The position numbers were made by a program, and so were the translations under genes. Positions 56,493 to 64,000 of a stretch of DNA of 64,000 nucleotides are shown one piece after another. Position 1 is the stretch's first letter. Each line of letters starts with the position of its first letter. The notes under the pieces are model-generated. The model was not told the DNA's origin and ran no database searches. It worked only from the letters and a program-made list of their open reading frames with translations. Source of the DNA: Plantago major (taxonomy: Eukaryota; Streptophyta; Magnoliopsida; Lamiales; Plantaginaceae); NCBI GenBank assembly GCA_026545765.1, contig CM048841.1:104257542-104321541 (forward strand), in the 5' to 3' direction.

Positions 56493-58960
56493 ATGTTGGA
56501 ATCTCGTTTCCCAAGCTTCTATAGGTTTTTCAATGCCGATACATGCACAAAGCAATGGTAGATCTAATTTCTCTCTACAACTAGCTAGCTCGATCGGTCT
56601 TATTTAATTAATTATGATAATTAATATTGAGATCTTAATTCTTTGTCTTGTTAATTGAGATTTTGATATATGTTAGACGTCAGGTGTTGGTAATTGATGA
56701 CAATTCTTCATGATCCCATGTTTTGCTAAACCCTAAAAGATTTTTTAAAATATAACTATATTGTATCAATTAGTTTCAAGTGAATTCTTTTATCTGATTT
56801 AGTATTCAAAAAGCTAAGAGGTAACTAAAACGATTTGATGACCTAAAGCAAATTTCGAAACATTGAATTTGTCTGCCATTGAATCATTCTCCTTCTACTA
56901 TATATTTATTTGATTCCAGTTTCGAGATTGTAGTAAAATTCTATGGTCAAATTCTCACAATCATTCAATTTACACTAACGTTGTCTTTCATGTAACTTGT
57001 AAGAAATAGTCTTTCACGAGACTTGCTCTATTTGCTATTAGTCTTTAGTTTTTCTTGAGTTTTTTTATAACCAAGATCTAGTTTTGTACTTGGTAAAAAA
57101 AACTAGAATAAGAAACACAAAATGGACTAATAAAATTTTCAATTCTGAAAACTTAAATGGTGAATAAATAGTAAAATTTGTTCTGTAAAAAACTTCTCAT
57201 TCGGTCAGTAATATTGGATCCGTATATTATTTCTAAAATATATGGCTATTTTAAACAAAATTATATAAAAATGCCTTAAGCTATGCACTTGAATGAATAC
57301 TGTTTTTTTACGATTTTTGTCATATATTATAAGAGCAATATGCGGATCCAACGTGGACAAAGTTAACCGAATGAGAAGCTTCTTGGAGAAGGCACGGACT
57401 AATAGAAATTCTCAATTCTGAAAACAAAAATGGTGAATAAACCGTAAAATCCATTCTATCAAAAACTTCTCATTCGGTGAGTAATGTTGGAAGTTGGATC
57501 TGTATATTATTTCTAAAATATATGGCTATTTTAAACAAAATTATATAAAAATGCCTTAAGCTATGCACTTTAATGAGTACTTTTGTTTTACGATTTTTGT
57601 CATATATTATAAGAGCAATATGCGGATCCAACGTGAACAAAGTTAATCGAATGAGAAGCTTCTTGGAGAAGGCATGGAGTAATAACATGCATCGTGCAAA
57701 CAAAAATTATTTATAAGATGATAAAATTTGAAGATGTCCCGACCCGCAAACTTCTTCCATCTGTTTAGGTAAACATTAGATCGTGCTAATTATGGAATGG
57801 GATTATAGATATATAATTAGTTGACCTAGTCCTTATAATATTGCAAGAAGTAGGCATGTGAATAATATATTTCACTCCCCTTTCCTGCGAGCAGTGAACT
57901 TCACATTTCCATCTATTACTTGGGGCCTGTGGGGTAAATAGTATGGGTATATAATGGATTAAGTTGAAAATATTGGGGCCTAGCAGCTCGAGCCGACTCT
58001 CAAAGGATGATGTGATTAACATGTATAATATCTTCCGACTTGTGTTGTGCAACATTATTTTTCTAGTTGGTCTATCTTATCTTATTTATGAATCCTTCAA
58101 CTTATTTACTTTGTAACATTTTTGGAAATTTGAAACGTCAGGATTCATCTGCTAATTCATAATATTTGTTTTAATTTGATAGAAATTTCCTCCGCACATC
58201 CAACTTGCTTTACCGAAGTCCGTAAACATTCAGGACATGTACGGTAACATCTGGCCAGTTTATGCTAGAAAAGTTGGAGGTGACTGGTACTTCTTGAATG
58301 GTTGGGAAGCCTTTGTAAATGATAATTCTCTGGAAAAGTATGATATGCTACGATTTCAGTACACCAGGGAAGGATTATTTGATGTCAAGATATATGGATT
58401 GAATGGATGCGACAAAGAAGGCGTTGGGGGCAAAAGGCCAGGTGAAGGAGCACCAGATTTGAATGATGGTACATTCCACTTCACCATTCTTTAAATTTAC
58501 CTTTATTAGAGGCTCTAATTTAATTTTTATGCCCATCTACTACTACTACTACTACCACCACTACCACTACTTAATGCTATTATATTATTCAGATATGGGC
58601 GAACAACCCAAACAACGTAAAAGACTTGATTGGTTGGGTGGGGATCTTTTTGATGATGGATCAATTCGCCGGCCTGAAGGCAGATATTGTGTGACAAAGT
58701 TCAATCGTAATAGGTTGAACGAATGGGTATGTTATTGGATGGCATTATGGAAATTTTTATATATAAAGCGCAAGTTGTCTTTGATTTACATTTTATCTTT
58801 GCGACATGTCCCTCGAGGTTCTTTGGCGGATCGAAGATTTGCACTTCCATCAAAGTTGAAGCTACATGATCCAGAAGGCCGCACCTTCATCTCCAGATAC
58901 CGCCAATGGAAAGATGTAAGGACAAGATCGTTGGAGGATGGAACAAGTTGCGAAGATTAA
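56493..58960 (+). CDS. B3-domain (REM-like) gene, right-arm copy, probably impaired
   Basis: Exons: 56493-56557 (MLESRFPSFYRFFNADTCTK), a small exon about 57718-57762, 58183-58468 (286 nt, B3 domain 1: NIWPV, KVGGDWYFLNGWEAFV, VKIYGLNGCDKEGVG), 58593-58726 (basic linker QPKQRKRLDWLGGDLFDDG) and about 58775-58960 (B3 domain 2: VPRGSLADRRFALPSKLKLHDPEG, ISRYRQWKD). Tandem B3 domains separated by a basic linker are the REM layout; such proteins act in the nucleus on DNA. Two defects are visible. Exon 1 lacks one base near 56553 relative to the left copy (65 nt against 66). After RQWKD the frame leaves the conserved GGWNKL and DDICICEF blocks and stops at 58958. So the protein loses the end of domain 2. 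It is better preserved than the left copy in domain 2. Confidence 0.72.
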
Positions 58961-59192
58961 ATGGTCTCCTCGGATGACATTTGCATCGTGAGTTTGATCA
59001 TATGTTTCACCCAAGAAATGTGTATGTTAGGTTTTGTTGAAGAAAAATAATGAATTTTGAAATTTGTTGTAATCATATCGTGAATGAACATGGTAGCTAG
59101 ATTTTTGTTGTCCTATATATATGCAAGTTGGTAATCTGTATCTATTAAATTATTTTTGTTTTTCTGGACGTTGCTTTAATTCGATTATCATT

Positions 59193-59205
59193 GGGGGGGG
59201 GGGGG
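59193..59205. repeat. G13 homopolymer in the right arm
   Basis: Thirteen consecutive G on the plus strand in the 3' flank of the right B3 gene. The left-arm counterpart near 23694 has a much shorter C run with different neighbours. Confidence 0.95.
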
Positions 59206-59885
59206 ATTGTAAGAAGGGAAATTTATTTCCCAAGCCCATTTAAAATGATCTTGCGTCACGAACCAACTAGATATGATGAGACTCTATGAAAAGAGAGGAC
59301 TCTTGAGTACACCTAAAAGAAGCAAAGAAAAAAAGAAAACAGAGGCGTAACAAAAACTCATGAATATTAAAAAATATTTTTAAAAAAGGTTCCGGTGGCC
59401 TCAAATCCTACCAGGCGGCCTGTTCTTGCACGGACACGTCGAGTAGTAGATGATGGTTTCAGTGAAGGTATAAAATAACGTGGTTGATCATCTCCAAGGA
59501 TCTTCTTCTTCATCAAGATTTGTTGGGTATCTATCAAGATCAATAAATGGATTACACTGACAAATTAAAATATAACAACAAATATAAACGAATATGACAA
59601 AATATTAAAAAATATTTAAAAAAAAGGTTCTGGTAGCCTCAAATCCTATAAGGCGGTATGTTCTTGCAGGATTTGAACCTGAAATCCTACATATTTGATA
59701 ATATTTGAATTTGGGTTTTCGATCAATTTTTTTCGATTTTTCAGAAATATCATCGAAAATTTAGCTAATTGAACCGTGCTAATAGAATAATCATTAAGGA
59801 CTATAAATATCAAATTCAAACAATATTTATCTCTTCATACTCATGGTCATTGTCATATTCCGGCCAATACTTGTAGTGACCATGA

Positions 59886-60536
59886 TATCTATAAGTAGTT
59901 ACTTTTGATCCCTATATGAATACGGTAATTTATATTGGTATCGAAATTGGCATTTCCAAATTAAATGGGTCACTTACCATATTTATGTATATGCAGTCTA
60001 ATACATAAAAGCGTCATGAATACTATAACATTATGTATCATAGACTAATCGTTATTCGCGACACTATAGATAATGATGCATTAATGTGTCGCACCATATT
60101 CATGTGTTGCACGGTACAACACATAAAATATCATAATATACTATAACACTTCGTATCATAGACTAATCGTTATCCACGGTATGCCTCTCCGACTAATTAT
60201 CACAACTTATTGTATCTTCCAACACAAGAAATTAAATACTATCAGCATTTCGCATGTATAATTTTTTTTTTTTTAGCAACATGTATAATCTTCAAGTACT
60301 TAAATCATGGGAAAACATAATGTGCACTAATGCAAGACCAAGCGCAATTAATTTGCACTAAGGCAAGACCAAGCGCAATTAATGTGTACTAATGCGCCAA
60401 AGTAGAAATATAAAAATGAAAAATACAAAATGTAGTCCAATAAAAACTTATTTAAGTTGTGAAATAAATGTTGCGAGTGTACGAGATGTCTATAATATCA
60501 CACCGTTGCAATATGATTACTATATATACTTACGAG
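59886..60536. other. Region between the right arm and the third B3 copy, with short tandem repeats
   Basis: Two repeat blocks are visible. AATACTATAACA...ATCATAGACTAATCGTTAT occurs at about 60010-60065 and 60128-60180. A unit of about 31 bp, GCAAGACCAAGCGCAATTAAT with CACTAATG, is repeated at 60321-60398. No coding signal. Confidence 0.65.
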
Positions 60537-63457
60537 CTAGCTAGGTTCTTCTTTGAGAAAGCTGACATTTATGCGTGTTGGTTTAGTTTCATGATCGAAC
60601 TCGCAGATGCATATATCATCCTTCTTGATATCATTGTCTTTCAGCAGCCGCCTCCATCCTCCTTTGTAGAAGGACCTTGCATTGTACCACTGACTGAACT
60701 TGGTTTCGTAAATGCGACCAGCGAATCAACCAACGTCGACCTTGATGGGAGTGCGATATTTTGTCATCTAGCAATGCTTTAGGGATATCTTGCAATACAT
60801 AGATGATGTTAATGTGACTTTAGAGATATCTTGCAATACATATGCACGGTTTATGAAACACTTGGGTGAAACCATTGATCTCACACCTCACTATAGCGGT
60901 GGAATCCGATGTAGAGTGATGGGTGACATCAATGATCCGCCCATGATCAACTTTTCCCACATAATTAACAACAACCCACGGAAGAATGATAACTTACAAG
61001 CTCATTTTCCTCTTAGCACCAAATTTTCTCACAAAATAGAGACCTTTAGGCCTGGGAATTTGGTCAAAAATATCCCCACCGAGCCAATGAACTCTTTTTC
61101 TCTTGTGTCTTGGTTGTTCAATGTTATCTGAATCATGTAATTGCATAACAATTATAAAATCTCATAAAAATCAACACATGGCCTTTGTAAAAATAAAAGA
61201 ACAATGAAGTGGAAAGTACCTGGTACCAGATCGGGTGTTATAACATCTTGCTTCTTATGTCCAACACCTTTCTTATCGCAACCCGACAGTCCATACAATT
61301 TCACGTCAAAGAGCCCCTCACGGGTATACTGAAACCTTAGCATATCATGCTTGGTAAGTGAATTGTCCTTCACAAACGTTTCCCAACCATCTAGGAAGAA
61401 CCAAGATCCGCCAACTCTTCTAGCGTTAACTGGCCAAATGTTAAAGTACATGTCTTGAATGTTTATTGACTTGGGTAAGTCAAGTTGGAAATGTGGTGGA
61501 AGTTCCTATTGCCAAAAACAAATAAATTTTTATTAAATTCTTGTAAAAGTCATGTTTTATCGAACATGGAAAAATTATAGCTCTACCACCTACGAGTTTG
61601 GCACATACATTGATTATAATTGTTTATCGGGTTATGGAAATATAAATACTAGAGTGTTTAGTATAGAGTTAAAATCTTGAGTTAATGAAAATTTTCTAAA
61701 TAAAAATACTATCAACCTGTTTGGTATACCACTAAGAAGCACTATTCATCCGTTAAATTGTTTCAGGGTATTTGTTTTGTATCTTCTACAGTAAAAAAAT
61801 TAATTTAATTTTTTCTCCGCTAAACAATCATCATTATCTTTCTACACTACTCTTTACTTTTTTCAATCAAACTAACAATCTTAAATCAATCAAACAACAT
61901 TTAAACCAATCAAATACCTTTCAAAAATATCAAACACATCACTTCCTTCTTACACACGTCACTTTATTTTTACACACTACATAACAACCCTATAAACCTA
62001 TAAATTTTTAACTCTATTTCAAACACCATGTTTTATAAATCATTTTTAACTCATTTACTATTCACCAACTAAATCTTTTCATTAGCTCACTTTTTTAACT
62101 CTATATCAAACATTCAGTATATATCATCATTTTGCATAATCTTCAGGTTAAATCATGCGAACACAGAATATGCAATAAAAGATAATACAATTAGTGTGCA
62201 ATTACAATTTCTGAACATCTAGCGCAATTAATGTGCAATTACAATTTTGGACATCTAAGCTGACTAATGTCAATAAATACAATTTATGGTCATCTAAAGT
62301 TTTTTTGTCCTTCAAATCAAAATTTGCATCTTTCCCTCTCGGGAAACTATTAGAACATGATAGCATGTATTGTACGTGGTTACAAGCGATGAAGAAGTAA
62401 GGCTCATTCTTTTAAATGCAGGCGAACTAAAGCTGAAATTAATGAGTTTTCAGATGAAGAGAACAAAGCCTAAATGACGGTAATTAAGTGATATTGTTGT
62501 TTCTAGCCTTTTTACTAGTTGAATTAGGTTTTGGATTATTGTGACTTGACAGTTTTAATTTAATTGGAGAAGGAAGATTTTTAATGACGAATTTGATTTC
62601 GTTGGGCTTTGAATTTAATTGGAGAATGTAAATTGATTTTTTTTTATTTTTTATGATGAACTGATTTTGTTGGGATTTAATTAGGGCTTGGAATTCAATT
62701 GAAAAGGACAGATTGATTTTGTAATTAAATTCTCGTTATATAAATTAGTCGATTTAACTTAAATTAAGTACTCAATTGCACAACTCTGGTATTTGTTAAT
62801 TGTACTCAATTGCACAACTCCGATAGTTGTCCACTTTATATGTATATACGGTAATATGTCATACGTATCTGCACGTACGACATCTTTTCTTGAATGGAAT
62901 TTTCTTCTCTAGCTATTTTTTAAAAGCGAGAGCTGGAACATCTTTAAAATGGAGATCTTCTATGAGATCTATGTTTCCAAAGCTTGGACTCCTTGGAAAC
63001 TCCCGAAGAAAATAAAACATATGTTATGCCTAGAGCTTCCGATCCATGAAAACTTTATACTCATATTTGTTTTCAAAATTTAATTTTTCTTCGGTAATTT
63101 TGTGAAATTAGGTTAGGGTTACAATTATTTTGACAATTAATTTTATCTTCAATTTAGGATTTTAAGGTTGGGGTTTTGTCAATTTGGAGGTCTTTTTATG
63201 CTAAGGGGTGTTTGGAAGATAGAGAAAGATTTCATGATTTTGGACCAAAGTCGAACAAGTTTTTTTTTAATTGAGAATGTAAAATATAACAAGGACAAAA
63301 ACGAACATTATCCTGATTTAAGGGGCCGAAGATGCAATCCATCCCATTAATAAATAATGAAAATAGGATAAAGTTGGGAGAGAAATCATACCAACTCGGT
63401 TGTACATGTATCGACCGTGAAAAACCTATAGAACGTTGGGAATTTTGATTCCAACAT
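60537..63457 (-). pseudogene. Third B3-domain (REM-like) copy, diverged and degenerate
   Basis: Minus-strand exon 1 63392-63457 (MLESKFPTFYRFFTVDTCTTEL), exon 3 61220-61505 (286 nt, same length as the other copies; NIWPVNARRVGGSWFFLDGW and FDVKLYGLSGCDKKGVG), exon 4 about 60998-61127 (KRKRVHWLGGDIFDQ) and a last exon ending TAG at 60537 with GGWRRLLKDND, KKDDICICEFDHETKP and a basic C terminus. The second B3 domain start is disrupted: a stop (VDVG-TGA) and indels occur near 60740, and I cannot find the segment joining exon 4 to it or the small exon 2. The intron after exon 1 spans about 1.9 kb. Its C-terminal block is the most complete of the three copies and shows what the others lost. Confidence 0.72.
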
Positions 63458-63875
63458 GATAAGGATGAGAAATATTACCTGCTATGAAAAAAAAGAGTTT
63501 CGATTTAAAAAGTAAATCTGCCTACATCGAGTAAAAAAAATACAAATATCATATACACTCATAATTAAATTCTAACAGATGAAGAGAAATTGTAATAAAG
63601 AAGAAGAAAATGACGATTGGATTCTATGAAAACGATGATAAAAAAATACCAATTCCAAAACAAGAATGAATTGAGGATCTTGAGAGTAGATCTACATATA
63701 TACATGGAGAACATACATATACATTTGAAATCAGACGTTGAATAAGAATTGAACTTTATACAATTAAGAAAACAAAGCGGGGAAATACCTTCTTCTTCGC
63801 TAAAATCAGAAACGTCCGGTTGAGAAATCAGAAATCATGAATGGGATCGATTCTAATTAGGTCATGAAAGGCTCT

Positions 63876-63883
63876 CTTTTATA
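63876..63883 (-). promoter_or_regulatory. Candidate TATA box of the third B3 copy
   Basis: TATAAAAG on the minus strand, followed downstream by AGCGAAGAAGAAGG (complement near 63800), which parallels the AGCGGCGAGAAGAAG leader of the other two B3 copies. Confidence 0.5.
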
Positions 63884-64000
63884 CGTAGGTACATAGAGGG
63901 TGATGGGCTGGGTTTGAGGCCCATATCCAGTGTTTGTTAGGCTTCTACTCGGCCTTCTTACATTTATGTCTAGGTGTGGAATGTGTGTGATTTCTTTGAG

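Larger units (their letters stand above)
53360..59885. repeat. Right arm of the large inverted duplication
   Basis: Reverse complement of the left arm, from GGTAAATCATG (about 53370 against 41170) to the TATTGGCCGGAATA block (about 59860 against 21110). It lacks the copia element, the LARD, the 920-bp MULE-like element, the 311-bp duplication and about 1.9 kb at 21600-23540, and so records the empty sites. It has its own MULE-like insertion at 54378-55181. Confidence 0.9.

Noticed and set aside
1-64000. rRNA, tRNA or organellar insert
   Set aside because: No conserved rRNA core, cloverleaf or plastid/mitochondrial gene was seen on either strand by eye.

Overview
The window is nuclear DNA of a flowering plant, most likely a eudicot. 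It is AT-rich, its genes carry many GT-AG introns, and the gene families are plant-specific: an RLCK-VII kinase, a plant-type tyrosylprotein sulfotransferase, a class A GATA factor and REM-type B3 proteins. MITEs and LTR retrotransposons are dense. I cannot place the species more narrowly. There is no sign of prokaryotic, organellar or viral organisation.

Layout. 1-6.3 kb: a repeat-rich upstream zone, then a four-exon RLCK-VII kinase close to PCRK1/PBL19, whose leader intron holds a 408-bp tandem duplication. 6.3-7.4 kb: two clean MITEs, one Tourist-like and one Stowaway. 8.0-14.2 kb: a 12-exon tyrosylprotein sulfotransferase (TPST) gene that is almost perfectly preserved, except that exon 2, which encodes the PAPS-binding loop, carries compensating small indels and an in-frame stop. 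18.2-19.8 kb: a two-exon GATA zinc-finger factor.

From 21.1 to 59.9 kb the sequence is dominated by a large inverted duplication. The left arm (21.1-41.2 kb) is the reverse complement of the right arm (53.4-59.9 kb). Each arm carries one two-domain B3 (REM-like) gene, transcribed outward, plus an unrecognised conserved segment. The arms then accumulated different insertions. The left arm has a Ty1/copia element (28.4-33.4 kb), a 6.3-kb LTR element with no recognisable pol (34.7-40.9 kb) and a 920-bp MULE-like element. The right arm has an 804-bp MULE-like element. Because each arm preserves the empty site of the other's insertions, the boundaries can be read directly, and both MULE-like elements show 10-bp target duplications. 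A third, more diverged B3 copy lies just beyond the right arm (60.5-63.5 kb, minus strand).

The unduplicated centre (41.2-53.4 kb) holds a gene for the U5 snRNP GTPase Snu114 (plant CLO/GFA1), complete except for one missing base in a conserved exon, and a single-exon kinase-like gene whose catalytic HRD and DFG aspartates are gone. A decayed copy of that gene's own 3' end lies directly downstream of it.

The genes do not form a pathway. The locus mixes housekeeping and signalling genes (Snu114, TPST, GATA, RLCK) with a young, unstable accessory block of B3 genes and transposons. Exon coordinates were read by eye from splice consensus, reading phase and family knowledge. No alignment or database search was run.
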